Numbered from the stretch's first letter, positions 1 to 6,673 are shown. The stretch is DNA of 11,717 nucleotides from Pseudomonadota bacterium (GCA_021838065.1 JAKCEJ010000054.1:1-11717), one strand, 5' to 3'. Notes: generated by a model from the letters alone, not told the origin. A program made the numbers and translations.

Positions 1-1154
1 GTGGCGATGAAGTCCTTGCGCGGCATGCCGCAGTCGCGCACCGCCAGGCTCATGATCTCCTTCTCGAGCTGGCGGATTTCGCGGATGTGGCCGCGCAGGT
101 TCGCGATCAGCGCATCGAACATGCGCGGGGAGAGCTTCAGCTCCAGGAACTCGTCGGCGGCCTTCTTGCGCGCCTTCAGCGCCTTGGGATCGTGCGAGCC
201 GTGCTTCTCGATGGAATTGAGCATCTGCGCGTAGACCTTCGCCAGGCGCGCGAAGCGCTCGGCGGCCTCCTGCGGGTCGGGACCGGAGTCGACGGCTTCC
301 TCCTCGCTGTCGGACTCGTCCTCGCTCTCCTCCTCGTCGGACTCCTGCGCCGCGGTCACTTCCACCTTGGTCGGGTTCTGCGGCTGGGCGATCACGTCCG
401 GCGCGTTCGGATCGACGAAGCCGACGATCACATCCACCAGGCGCGTCTGGCCGCTCTTGACCATCTCGAAGGCCTTGAGCAGGCAATCGTGGGTCAGCGG
501 GAACATGGCGAGCTGGCGGCGCACCGCCTCCAGCCCCTCCTCGATGCGCCGCGCAATGCGGATTTCACCCTCGCGCGTCAGCAGCTCCACCGTGCCCATC
601 TCGCGCATGTACATGCGCACCGGATCGGTGGTGCGACCGAGCTCGGCATCGAGCGCCGCCAGCACCGCGGCGGCCTCCTCGATGGCCTCCTCGTCGGCCG
701 GGGCCGAGGGCTCGCCGGCGAGCAGGGACTCGGTATCCGGCGCCTTCTCGTACACCGGAATGCCCATCTCGTTGATGGTGTTGACGATGTCCTCGATCTG
801 CTCCGGATCGACGATCTCGGAGGGCAGGTGGTCGTTCACCTGCGCGTACGTGAGGTAGCCCTGCTCCTTGCCGCGCGCGATGAGCAGCTTCAGCTGCGAC
901 TGGCGGTCTTCGGGCATGACGATTGCGCGCCGCTCGCCGGCGAGGCGCTTGTCCAGGGCCGGCTTGGGGTCGGCGGCGGCCGCCTCGTGCACGCGCGGCG
1001 TGGCGGTCCGTTTGGGGGCCGCAGCGGCTTTGGCGTGCGCCTTGGGCGCGGCCACGCGAGAGGTCTTCTCGGCGCTCGTGGCTTTGGCAGGCTTGCCGGA
1101 ATGTGCAGCAGAGCGCTTGCGGCTCGTTGCAGGGGTCTTGGACTTGGCTTTCAT
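1..1154 (-). CDS. rpoD: RNA polymerase primary sigma factor RpoD (sigma-70), N-terminal 384 residues; rest lies beyond base 1
   Basis: The housekeeping sigma factor directs RNA polymerase core to promoters. Only the N-terminal part is visible, and the frame is open to the window edge. Region 1.1 lies at about residues 86-137 (QSQLKLLIARGKEQGYLTYA, then DHLPSEIVDPEQIEDIV). Region 1.2 starts near 177 with DPVRMYMREMGTVELLTREG. The non-conserved insert follows, including GFVDPN (245-250) and an acidic run of Glu/Asp/Ser at about 271-287, as in E. coli RpoD. The last visible residues (CGMPRKDFIA) match the end of that insert, so regions 2-4 are off-window. The start is ATG at 1154-1152, with at most a weak GAG upstream. 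A Lys/Ala/Pro-rich basic extension of about 80 residues precedes region 1.1. Met80 (917-915) is an alternative start that would give a length like E. coli RpoD, but it has no clear ribosome-binding site. It is the last gene of the rpsU-yqeY-dnaG-rpoD block. Confidence 0.97.
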   Translation of the reverse strand, partial: MKAKSKTPATSRKRSAAHSGKPAKATSAEKTSRVAAPKAHAKAAAAPKRTATPRVHEAAAADPKPALDKRLAGERRAIVMPEDRQSQLKLLIARGKEQGYLTYAQVNDHLPSEIVDPEQIEDIVNTINEMGIPVYEKAPDTESLLAGEPSAPADEEAIEEAAAVLAALDAELGRTTDPVRMYMREMGTVELLTREGEIRIARRIEEGLEAVRRQLAMFPLTHDCLLKAFEMVKSGQTRLVDVIVGFVDPNAPDVIAQPQNPTKVEVTAAQESDEEESEDESDSEEEAVDSGPDPQEAAERFARLAKVYAQMLNSIEKHGSHDPKALKARKKAADEFLELKLSPRMFDALIANLRGHIREIRQLEKEIMSLAVRDCGMPRKDFIA

Positions 1155-1284
1155 TGAATCTCGGCGAATTTGGCGGGGACCCTCACCCCTATGTGCTTGC
1201 GGGTGCGGGCGGGCTCAAGGGGCGCCAAAGTAAATTCACGTAGTTTATGAGGCTGACTTCGTGTCCACAAGTTCACGGCGGTAC
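1155..1284 (-). promoter_or_regulatory. dnaG-rpoD intergenic leader with candidate rpoD promoter and stem
   Basis: This 130-bp gap is the largest inside the rpsU-yqeY-dnaG-rpoD block. Reading the minus strand, a candidate -35 TTGTGG (1270-1265) is followed after exactly 17 bp by TAAACT (1247-1242; 4 of 6 matches to TATAAT). This would place the transcript start near 1235 and give a leader of about 80 nt. Within the leader, TTTGGCG (1229-1223) can pair perfectly with CGCCAAA (1175-1169). The pair encloses about 47 nt that can form a smaller GGGG/CCCC hairpin, and it ends 14 nt before the rpoD ATG. In E. coli the corresponding gap carries an RNA processing site and rpoD has extra promoters of its own, so an internal promoter here is plausible. 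The -35 match is poor and the call is inferred from sequence only. Confidence 0.35.
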
Positions 1285-3048
1285 CTATTTGCCTTCCCCA
1301 ACAGTCTTTCTCGACGTAAGCATTTGAAATTCCTTAATTTCATCATCTGTCAACGGTCCGGCCCGGCTTTTGGCCTCGAGCGCCTGCAGACGGCGCTCGG
1401 TCCCCAGGCCGGCCAGCTTCTCGAGTGCTGCCCGCAGCTCCACGGCCGAGGCGGCGGCGTCATCGAGCACCGCTTCCCGCTCCAGCACCCGTCCCAGGTG
1501 CTCGCCGCCGGGACGCTCCCGCCAGCGCTCGATGACCTGGGCGGATATCTGTAACGGCCGCGCGCGCAAATCATCAAGGAGCGCCCGCAGCAGATCGGCG
1601 CCCGGCTCCGGGCAGCCCTCGAGTCCGGCCCGCTCGGCCTCGGTGACGGCCGCGGCGGCCGACGGGAAACGGAGCAGCCGCGCAATGGCCTGCCGTACCA
1701 GGCTGCCGCGGCCGGCGCTGTGACCCACGCGCGGGGGCGGCCGCGGCGGCGCATGCGCCGAGACTGCGGCCCCGTCCTGCCAGAGCGCCTCCAGCCTCTC
1801 CGCGGGCAACCTCACCACTTCGGCCACCCGGCCGATCAGCAGTTCCCGATACACCCCCGGCGGCACCTTGGCTACCAGAGGGCGGGCCGCTTCGGCGAGG
1901 CGGGCGCGGCCGTCGGCGTGCGTGGTGTCCGATTCGCCGGACAGCTCCCGGATCAGGTACTCGGACAGCGGCAGTGCGCTCCCCATGCGGTGTTCGAACG
2001 CCTCGCGCCCCTCGGCGCCGACCAAGCTGTCCGGATCGTGGCCCTCGGGCAGGAACAAGAAACGAATCTCCCGGCCCTCACGGGCCTCCGGCAACGCATG
2101 CTGCAGCGCGCGCCATGCGGCGCTGCGTCCGGCCCGGTCACCGTCGAAGGCGAACACCACCTCGCGGACCAGCCGGAAGATACGCTTGAGGTGCTCCGGC
2201 GTCGTCGCCGTGCCCAGCGTCGCCACCGCATAGGTGATGCCCGCCTGATGCAGGCGGACCACGTCCATGTAGCCCTCCACGACCACCAGCCTCTTGAGGC
2301 TGCCGCCGGTGCGGGACTCATACAGCCCGTACAGCTCGTGGCCTTTGTGAAATAGGGCTGTTTCCGGGGAATTCAAGTACTTGGGCTCGCCGTGGTCGAG
2401 CACGCGGCCGCCAAAAGCGATGGTCCGGCCCCGGCTGTCCCGGATCGGAAACATGATCCGGTCGCGGAACCGGTCATAGTGGTGCTCGCCGTGGCCGCCC
2501 GGGCGCTCGATGATGAGGCCGCTCGCGGCCAGATCGCGGCGGTCGGCCTCGCGCGTGCCGAACCGGGAGAGCACCGCGTTCCAGGCATCCGGGGCGTAGC
2601 CGAGCGCGAATCGCTGCACGGTCTCGGCGTTGAGCCCGCGCTGGCCCACGTAGCGGCTGGCCCGCTCGTCGTGGGCCAGCGACTCGCCATAGAAGCGGGC
2701 CACCCGCCCCATCAGCTCGTACAGCGGGGCGTGCTGGGAATCCTGAGCGCCGCCCGCCTCCCGCGGAACGGGAATTCCCAGCCGGCCGGCGAGATCCTCG
2801 ATGGCTTCCGGGAAGCTCATGTGGTCGTATTCCATGAGGAAGCGCAGCGCCGTGCCGTGCGCGCCGCAGCCGAAGCAGTGATAGAACTGCTTCTCGGGGC
2901 TGACCCAGAACGAGGCGGTCTTCTCGGTGTGGAACGGGCAGCAGGCCTTGTACTCACGGCCCGCCTTGGTGAGCGGCACGCGCGAGCCGACCACCTCTAC
3001 GATGTCCGTGCGGGCGATCAGCTCGTCAATGAAGCTCTGGGGAATGAT
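1285..3048 (-). CDS. dnaG: DNA primase DnaG (start inferred as non-canonical AUC)
   Basis: DnaG makes the RNA primers for leading- and lagging-strand synthesis and is recruited by the DnaB helicase. Numbered from the inferred start, the CHC2 zinc domain has C37, H40, C58 and C61 (CCPFH ... HCFGCGAHG). The polymerase core has YDRFRDRIMFPIRD at about 191-204. The Toprim fold has VVVEGYMDV with the catalytic Glu at about 258, and the FDGDRAG Asp pair at about 302/304. A Pro-rich linker at about 434-440 leads to the C-terminal DnaB-binding domain, which ends near DDEIKEF. Total length is 587 residues, close to the E. coli protein. The family N-terminus (IPQSFIDELIARTDIVEVV) is encoded immediately after the yqeY stop at 3060-3058, but no ATG, GTG or TTG precedes it. 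ATC (3048-3046) would give MIPQSFID, as I recall for betaproteobacterial DnaG. The next ATT (3045) is also possible. GTG at 2994 is the first usual start but would cost 18 conserved residues. A weak AGGGG (3065-3061) sits 12 nt before ATC. Confidence 0.93.
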   Translation of the reverse strand: MIPQSFIDELIARTDIVEVVGSRVPLTKAGREYKACCPFHTEKTASFWVSPEKQFYHCFGCGAHGTALRFLMEYDHMSFPEAIEDLAGRLGIPVPREAGGAQDSQHAPLYELMGRVARFYGESLAHDERASRYVGQRGLNAETVQRFALGYAPDAWNAVLSRFGTREADRRDLAASGLIIERPGGHGEHHYDRFRDRIMFPIRDSRGRTIAFGGRVLDHGEPKYLNSPETALFHKGHELYGLYESRTGGSLKRLVVVEGYMDVVRLHQAGITYAVATLGTATTPEHLKRIFRLVREVVFAFDGDRAGRSAAWRALQHALPEAREGREIRFLFLPEGHDPDSLVGAEGREAFEHRMGSALPLSEYLIRELSGESDTTHADGRARLAEAARPLVAKVPPGVYRELLIGRVAEVVRLPAERLEALWQDGAAVSAHAPPRPPPRVGHSAGRGSLVRQAIARLLRFPSAAAAVTEAERAGLEGCPEPGADLLRALLDDLRARPLQISAQVIERWRERPGGEHLGRVLEREAVLDDAAASAVELRAALEKLAGLGTERRLQALEAKSRAGPLTDDEIKEFQMLTSRKTVGEGK

Positions 3049-3057
3049 GGGGGTCGA

Positions 3058-3513
3058 CTACCCCTGCAGGCGGCCCAGCCGATCGCGCACGAGGGCACTG
3101 ACGGCGCTCATGTCGGCGCGGCCCTGGGCCTGGGATTTGATGGCGGCCATGACTTTGCCCATGTCCTTGACCGAACCGGCGCCGCTCGCGGCGATCGCCT
3201 GGGTGATAAGCGCATCGATCTCGGCCGCGCCGAGCTGCGCCGGCAGATACGCCTCGAGCACCACGATCTCCGCGCTCTCCTTGGCTACCAGATCGGCGCG
3301 GCCGCCGCTCTGGAACTGCGCAATCGCCTCCTTGCGCTGCTTGATCATCTTCTCGATTACGCCGATCACCTGGCCGTCCTCGAGCGTCACTCGCTCGTCG
3401 ACCTCGCGCTGCTTGATCGCGGCGAGCGCCATGCGGATGGTGCCGAGACGCTCCTTTTCGCCCGCGCGCATCGCGCTCTTCATGTCCTCGGTGATGCGAT
3501 CCTTGAGCGTCAT
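3058..3513 (-). CDS. GatB/YqeY domain-containing protein
   Basis: This 151-residue protein is mostly helical and matches the YqeY family, which resembles the C-terminal tRNA-binding tail domain of GatB and GatE amidotransferase subunits. Recognisable pieces are the N-terminal LKDRITEDMKSAMRAGEKER, RLGTIRMALAAIKQREVDER, the Lys/Arg-rich EKMIKQRKEAIAQF, EAYLPAQL, and the C-terminal DMGKVMAAIKSQAQGRADMS. A role linked to tRNA or amidotransferases is inferred from the fold, and no catalytic function is established. It lies between rpsU and dnaG, where Pseudomonas-type genomes also keep it. TGAGG, which overlaps the rpsU stop, serves as its ribosome-binding site, with the ATG 11 nt after that stop, so translation is probably coupled. 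Its TAG stop is in the same frame as dnaG, so one continuous frame from 3513 to 1285 is broken only by this amber codon. Confidence 0.93.
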   Translation of the reverse strand: MTLKDRITEDMKSAMRAGEKERLGTIRMALAAIKQREVDERVTLEDGQVIGVIEKMIKQRKEAIAQFQSGGRADLVAKESAEIVVLEAYLPAQLGAAEIDALITQAIAASGAGSVKDMGKVMAAIKSQAQGRADMSAVSALVRDRLGRLQG

Positions 3514-3524
3514 GCCGAGGGACC

Positions 3525-3734
3525 TCAGCGCGCGGGCCGCATGCCCTCGCGGGAGACGCGCTTCATGTGCCGCTTGATGGCCGCGGCCTTCTTGCGTTTC
3601 CGCTCCTGGGTCGGCTTCTCGTAGAATTCGCGCCGGCGCAGCTCGGTGAGGATGCCGGCCTTCTCACAGGCGCGCTTGAAACGCCGCAAGGCGGCATCGA
3701 AGTACTCGTTCTCGCGGATACGGACGCTCGGCAT
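3525..3734 (-). CDS. rpsU: 30S ribosomal protein bS21
   Basis: bS21 is a small basic protein of the 30S platform near the anti-Shine-Dalgarno end of 16S rRNA, where it helps mRNA engagement at initiation. The 69-residue product aligns along its whole length with E. coli bS21 (71 residues). It shows RENEYFDAALRRFKRACEKA, then LRRREFYEKPTQERKRKKAA and KRHMKR. The start ATG (3734-3732) has a good AGAGG five bases upstream. It is the first gene of the macromolecular synthesis block and is divergent from tsaD, as in E. coli. A strong candidate promoter lies about 100 bp upstream. Confidence 0.98.
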   Translation of the reverse strand: MPSVRIRENEYFDAALRRFKRACEKAGILTELRRREFYEKPTQERKRKKAAAIKRHMKRVSREGMRPAR

Positions 3735-3837
3735 CGAAACCTCTGAAGCAAGTAAGGGCCGGACCTCAGGTTCGCCCCGCGCGCCCCCACAGGACGCGAC
3801 GCGGCGGACTCAAAGAGCCGGATCGAGTGGGCCGGCA

Positions 3838-3866
3838 ATTCTAGTAGAGGCTTGAGGCAAAGGCAA
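3838..3866 (-). promoter_or_regulatory. Candidate sigma-70 promoter for rpsU block
   Basis: On the minus strand, TTGCCT (3866-3861) is separated by exactly 17 bp from TAGAAT (3843-3838), a 5-of-6 match to the -10 consensus. The predicted start is near 3831, giving an rpsU leader of about 97 nt. The first leader bases can form a small hairpin, GCCGG (3817-3821) with CCGGC (3832-3836). The -35 element lies on top of the tsaD ribosome-binding site, so polymerase bound here would cover the tsaD 5' end. Promoter activity is inferred. Confidence 0.5.
3859..3863 (+). promoter_or_regulatory. Ribosome-binding site that fixes the tsaD start
   Basis: AAAGG lies six bases before the ATG at 3870. This supports that ATG over an in-frame TTG at 3852, which would add six residues that the family lacks. 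Confidence 0.6.
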
Positions 3867-3869
3867 AAA

Positions 3870-4925
3870 ATGCGTGTGCTCGCGATCGAGTCCTCGTGTG
3901 ACGAGAGTGCCGCGGCGGTCCTGGACGAGGCCGGTGGTCTCCTGGCGCACGAGCTCTACAGCCAGATCGCGCTGCACCGGGCCTACGGCGGGGTGGTGCC
4001 GGAGCTGGCCTCCCGGGACCACGTCCGCAAGCTCCTGCCCCTGGTGCGGCGGGCACTTGCGGCGGCCGGCACCGCTGCGCCGGACCTCGCGGGGGTGGCT
4101 TACACGGCCGGCCCGGGGCTGATCGGCGCGCTGCTGACGGGTGCAGCGCTCGCGCGCAGCCTCGCTTACGCGTGGGGTGTTCCAGCCGTCGGGGTGCACC
4201 ATCTCGAGGGCCATCTGCTCGCCCCGCTGCTCGAGCCCGATCCGCCGCCGTTCCCGCACGTGGCCCTGCTGGTCTCCGGCGGCCACACGCAGTTGATCGA
4301 GGTGCGCGGCATCGGCCGCTACAGGATCCTCGGCGACACGCGCGACGATGCCGCGGGGGAGGCGTTCGACAAGACTGCCAAGCTCCTCGGGCTGCCTTAT
4401 CCGGGAGGGCCGCAGCTGTCGCAGCTCGCCGCGGACGGCACCGCAGGCGCGTTCCACTTTCCGCGCCCCATGCTCGACCGCCCGGGGCTCGAGTTCAGCT
4501 TCTCCGGCCTGAAGACCGCGGTGCTGCATGCCGTGCGCGGACGCGAGCTCGACGACCGGCTGAAGGCGGATATCGCCCGGGCGGTGCAGGAGGCGATCGT
4601 CGAGACCCTGACCGTCAAGGCCGGGCGCGCCCTGGAGGAGACCGGCCTCGACACGCTGGTGGTCTCCGGCGGTGTGAGCGCCAATCTGCCGCTGCGCGCG
4701 GCGCTCTCGGGCGCCGCCGCCCGCCACGGCGCGCGCGTGTACTATCCGCGCATCGAATTCTGCACCGACAACGCCGCGATGATCGCGATGGCGGGGCTGC
4801 ACCGGCTGCGCGCGGGCGAGCGGCAGGGGTTGGGCATCGAGGCGCGCGCCCAGTGGCCGATCGAGACGCTCGCTCCGGTGGCAGACGGGCAGGGCCGGGC
4901 GGACGGTCCAGCGCGCGGGACGTGA
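3870..4925 (+). CDS. tsaD: tRNA N6-adenosine threonylcarbamoyltransferase TsaD
   Basis: TsaD, with TsaB and TsaE, transfers the threonylcarbamoyl group from threonylcarbamoyl-AMP to A37 of ANN-decoding tRNAs. This makes t6A, a cytoplasmic and usually essential modification. The 351-residue product has the ASKHA/Kae1 fold signatures: MRVLAIESSCDESAAAV at the N-terminus, YGGVVPELASRDHVRK, and AYTAGPGLIGALLTG. The metal-binding HHLEGH has H111 and H115, the same numbers as in E. coli. Further signatures are LVSGGHTQL, GDTRDDAAGEAFDKTAKLLG, FSFSGLKTA, VSGGVSANLPLR and FCTDNAAMIA with metal ligand D300. No expected residue is missing. It heads a plus-strand run, with folB starting 25 bp after its stop. 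It diverges from rpsU across a 135-bp region in which I see no convincing plus-strand -10/-35 pair. Confidence 0.98.
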   Translation: MRVLAIESSCDESAAAVLDEAGGLLAHELYSQIALHRAYGGVVPELASRDHVRKLLPLVRRALAAAGTAAPDLAGVAYTAGPGLIGALLTGAALARSLAYAWGVPAVGVHHLEGHLLAPLLEPDPPPFPHVALLVSGGHTQLIEVRGIGRYRILGDTRDDAAGEAFDKTAKLLGLPYPGGPQLSQLAADGTAGAFHFPRPMLDRPGLEFSFSGLKTAVLHAVRGRELDDRLKADIARAVQEAIVETLTVKAGRALEETGLDTLVVSGGVSANLPLRAALSGAAARHGARVYYPRIEFCTDNAAMIAMAGLHRLRAGERQGLGIEARAQWPIETLAPVADGQGRADGPARGT

Positions 4926-4950
4926 ACGAACTGGACGGGACGAAGCAAGC

Positions 4951-5343
4951 ATGACCGATACGGCCCTCAGCGGCGACCGGATTTTTCTGCGCGGGCTCAC
5001 GGCCGAGTGCGTCATCGGCTTCATCGACTGGGAGCGGCGCGTCAAGCAGACCGTGGTGGTCGATCTGGAGTTGCCCGTCGACTGCGCGCGCGCTGCGGCC
5101 AGCGATGAAGTGGCCGACACCGTCGATTACAAGCGTGTCGCCAAGCGGGTGCTCGCGTACATCGAGGCCTCGGAGTTCAAGCTCGTGGAGACGCTGGCGC
5201 AGCGGCTGGCCATGGTGCTGCTTGAGGAGTTCGCGTTGGATTGGGTGCGCGTGTCGCTCAACAAGCCAGGCGCCATTCGCAGCTCACGCGATGTAGGCGT
5301 CCTGATCGAGCGCCGCCGCGGCGATCCGGCCCGGCCGCGCTGA
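4951..5343 (+). CDS. folB: Dihydroneopterin aldolase
   Basis: FolB cleaves 7,8-dihydroneopterin to 6-hydroxymethyl-dihydropterin and glycolaldehyde in folate synthesis, and many members also epimerise the substrate. The 130-residue protein has the family pattern DRIFLRGLTAECVIGFIDWE, TVDYKRVAKRV, LVETLAQRLA and VRVSLNKPGAIRSSRDVGV. The likely active-site residues E28, Y60 and K105 show nearly the same spacing as the Glu, Tyr and Lys of characterised FolB enzymes. It lies 25 bp after tsaD and 9 bp before folK, so a tsaD-folB-folK transcript is likely. plsY, which often sits between tsaD and folB in gammaproteobacteria, is absent. A FolX-type epimerase is a less likely alternative, given the neighbouring folK. 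Confidence 0.95.
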   Translation: MTDTALSGDRIFLRGLTAECVIGFIDWERRVKQTVVVDLELPVDCARAAASDEVADTVDYKRVAKRVLAYIEASEFKLVETLAQRLAMVLLEEFALDWVRVSLNKPGAIRSSRDVGVLIERRRGDPARPR

Positions 5344-5352
5344 GGCGCTGCC

Positions 5353-5856
5353 ATGCCCGACGTCTACGTCGCCGCCGGCAGCAACGTCGAGGCCGAGAAG
5401 CATCTGGCGCTCGCCGCCCGCGAGCTTGCGCGGACCTTTCCGGGCACGCGCTTCTCCCCTTGGTATCGCAACCGCGCGGTTGGATTCGAAGGGGCGGACT
5501 TCATCAACTTCGTGGCCGGGTTTTTCACCGAGCAGCCGCTCGAGGCGGTGATCGCCCGGCTGCAGGCCATCGAAGGACAATGCGGCCGCACGCGCGAGGC
5601 GCCGCGCTGGGCGCCGCGCACTATGGATCTGGACATTCTTCTCTACGGCGAGCGGGTAGAGGACGCGCCGGCGCTGCGGCTGCCGCGTCCGGACCTGCTC
5701 AGGCGCGCCTACATGCTCGGGCCGCTCGCCGACCTCGCCCCCGGCCTGCGCCACCCGACCGTCGGTCTGACCATCGGCGAGCTCTGGGCCCGTTTCGATC
5801 GGGCCGCGCACCCGCTGATCGAGGTGCGGCCGGGCGAGGCGGCAACGGACGCTTGA
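5353..5856 (+). CDS. folK: 6-hydroxymethyl-dihydropterin pyrophosphokinase (HPPK), divergent type
   Basis: HPPK transfers pyrophosphate from ATP to 6-hydroxymethyl-dihydropterin, the step after FolB. The 167-residue protein shows AAGSN (7-11), a GADFINFV loop, GRTREAPRWAPRTMDLDILL carrying the two metal-binding Asp residues D92 and D94, then RPDLLRRAYMLGPLADLAP. Compared with E. coli FolK, the PPxG loop after YR is replaced by NRAVGFEG. The ATP-contacting His of the PHY motif is Arg (R112). This type next to folB and cca may be a lineage variant or a paralogue, and a canonical folK may lie elsewhere in the genome. The start ATG follows folB by 9 bp, and its GAGG (5342-5345) overlaps the folB stop, which suggests translational coupling. 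It ends 5 bp from the convergent SDR gene. Confidence 0.88.
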   Translation: MPDVYVAAGSNVEAEKHLALAARELARTFPGTRFSPWYRNRAVGFEGADFINFVAGFFTEQPLEAVIARLQAIEGQCGRTREAPRWAPRTMDLDILLYGERVEDAPALRLPRPDLLRRAYMLGPLADLAPGLRHPTVGLTIGELWARFDRAAHPLIEVRPGEAATDA

Positions 5857-5861
5857 GCGCT

Positions 5862-6635
5862 CTACCAGCCGATGCTGCGCCCGCCGTCGACCGCGAGGAT
5901 CTGGCCGGTGACGAACGGGGCCTCGCAGGCGAAGAACAGCGCCGCGCGCGCGATGTCCTCGGGGGCCCCGCCGCGCTCCAGTGCGGTGCGATCGATAATG
6001 CGCCGGCGCAGCGCCTCGTCGACCCCGCTTTCGGGCCACATGACCGGACCGGGAGCGATGGCGTTGACCCGCACCTGCGGCCCGAGCTCGCGCGCCAGGG
6101 ACTTGGTGAGCATGATCAGCCCCGCCTTCGCGACGCTGTAGACCGTGTGGTGGCGCAGCGGCCGCATGCCGTGAATATCCGCGAGGTTCAGGATCAGCCC
6201 GCCGCTGTCGCGCAGCGCGGCGCTCGCGGCCTGCGCCAGGAACAGCGGCGCCTTGAGGTTGGTGCCGATCAGATCGCTCCACACGCCCTCATCGATTTGC
6301 CCGATCGGCGTCGGATAGAACGTGGAGGCGTTGTTCACCAGAATGTCGAGCCGGCCGAACGCCGCGACGGCGGCGGCAGCGAGCTGCGCGGGCGCACCGG
6401 GGGCGATCAGGTCAGCGGGCACGAGCGCCGCCGAGTCGGCGCGCCGGCCGTTCAGCTCGTCGGTGAGCGCCACGGCCGCCTCGGCCGAGGTGTGATAATG
6501 CAGCACGATGCGGGCGCCTTGCGCATGGAGCGCGCGCGCGATGACCGCGCCGAGGCGGCGGGCGCCGCCGGTCACGAGCGCGGCCTTGCCTGCGAGCGGG
6601 GCACTCACGTGGGCATCGTCGCGGGTTTGAGTCAT
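5862..6635 (-). CDS. Pteridine reductase-type short-chain dehydrogenase (PTR1/FolM-like)
   Basis: This 257-residue classical SDR is predicted to reduce dihydropterins (dihydrobiopterin, dihydromonapterin or dihydrofolate) with NADPH. It has the cofactor loop VTGGARRLG (21-29), whose double Arg favours NADPH, and NNASTFYPTP at 101-110, typical of pteridine reductases. The catalytic set is D153, Y166 and K170. Asp replaces the usual SDR Ser 13 residues before Tyr, exactly as D181/Y194/K198 in Leishmania PTR1. NAIAPGPVMWPES and FVTGQILAVDGG follow. The start ATG at 6635 has no visible Shine-Dalgarno sequence. The gene converges on folK with 5 bp between stops and diverges from the methyltransferase gene. 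Its position beside folB and folK supports a pterin substrate. FolM, or a tetrahydromonapterin-forming enzyme, is the closest functional guess. Confidence 0.9.
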   Translation of the reverse strand: MTQTRDDAHVSAPLAGKAALVTGGARRLGAVIARALHAQGARIVLHYHTSAEAAVALTDELNGRRADSAALVPADLIAPGAPAQLAAAAVAAFGRLDILVNNASTFYPTPIGQIDEGVWSDLIGTNLKAPLFLAQAASAALRDSGGLILNLADIHGMRPLRHHTVYSVAKAGLIMLTKSLARELGPQVRVNAIAPGPVMWPESGVDEALRRRIIDRTALERGGAPEDIARAALFFACEAPFVTGQILAVDGGRSIGW

Positions 6636-6663
6636 GGGAATGCGGTAAGTCGGTGATGGGCTC

Positions 6664-6669
6664 GGGGGA
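6664..6669 (+). promoter_or_regulatory. Ribosome-binding site favouring the 6674 start
   Basis: GGGGGA lies four bases before the ATG at 6674. The upstream in-frame GTG (6653) and ATG (6656) have no comparable purine-rich site. Confidence 0.45.
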
Positions 6670-6673
6670 CATT

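Noticed and set aside
271..320. Acidic Asp/Glu/Ser run in rpoD (coded at about 294-344) as an unusual insertion
   Set aside because: E. coli RpoD has a comparable acidic stretch in the non-conserved region, so it is typical of the family.
87..1157. Long plus-strand open frame of 356 codons
   Set aside because: It is antisense to rpoD, whose N-terminal regions are unmistakable; the length reflects high GC and codon bias, and the translation is Arg/Leu/Gly-rich without motifs.
2392..3624. Plus-strand open frame of 410 codons across dnaG, yqeY and rpsU
   Set aside because: It is antisense to three confidently identified genes and has no recognisable domain.
3852..3869. TTG start six codons upstream for tsaD
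   Set aside because: TsaD proteins begin at MRVLxIE, and the ATG at 3870 has a well-placed AAAGG.
3810..5120. Minus-strand open frame of 436 codons
   Set aside because: It is antisense to tsaD and the start of folB, both of which show full family motifs.
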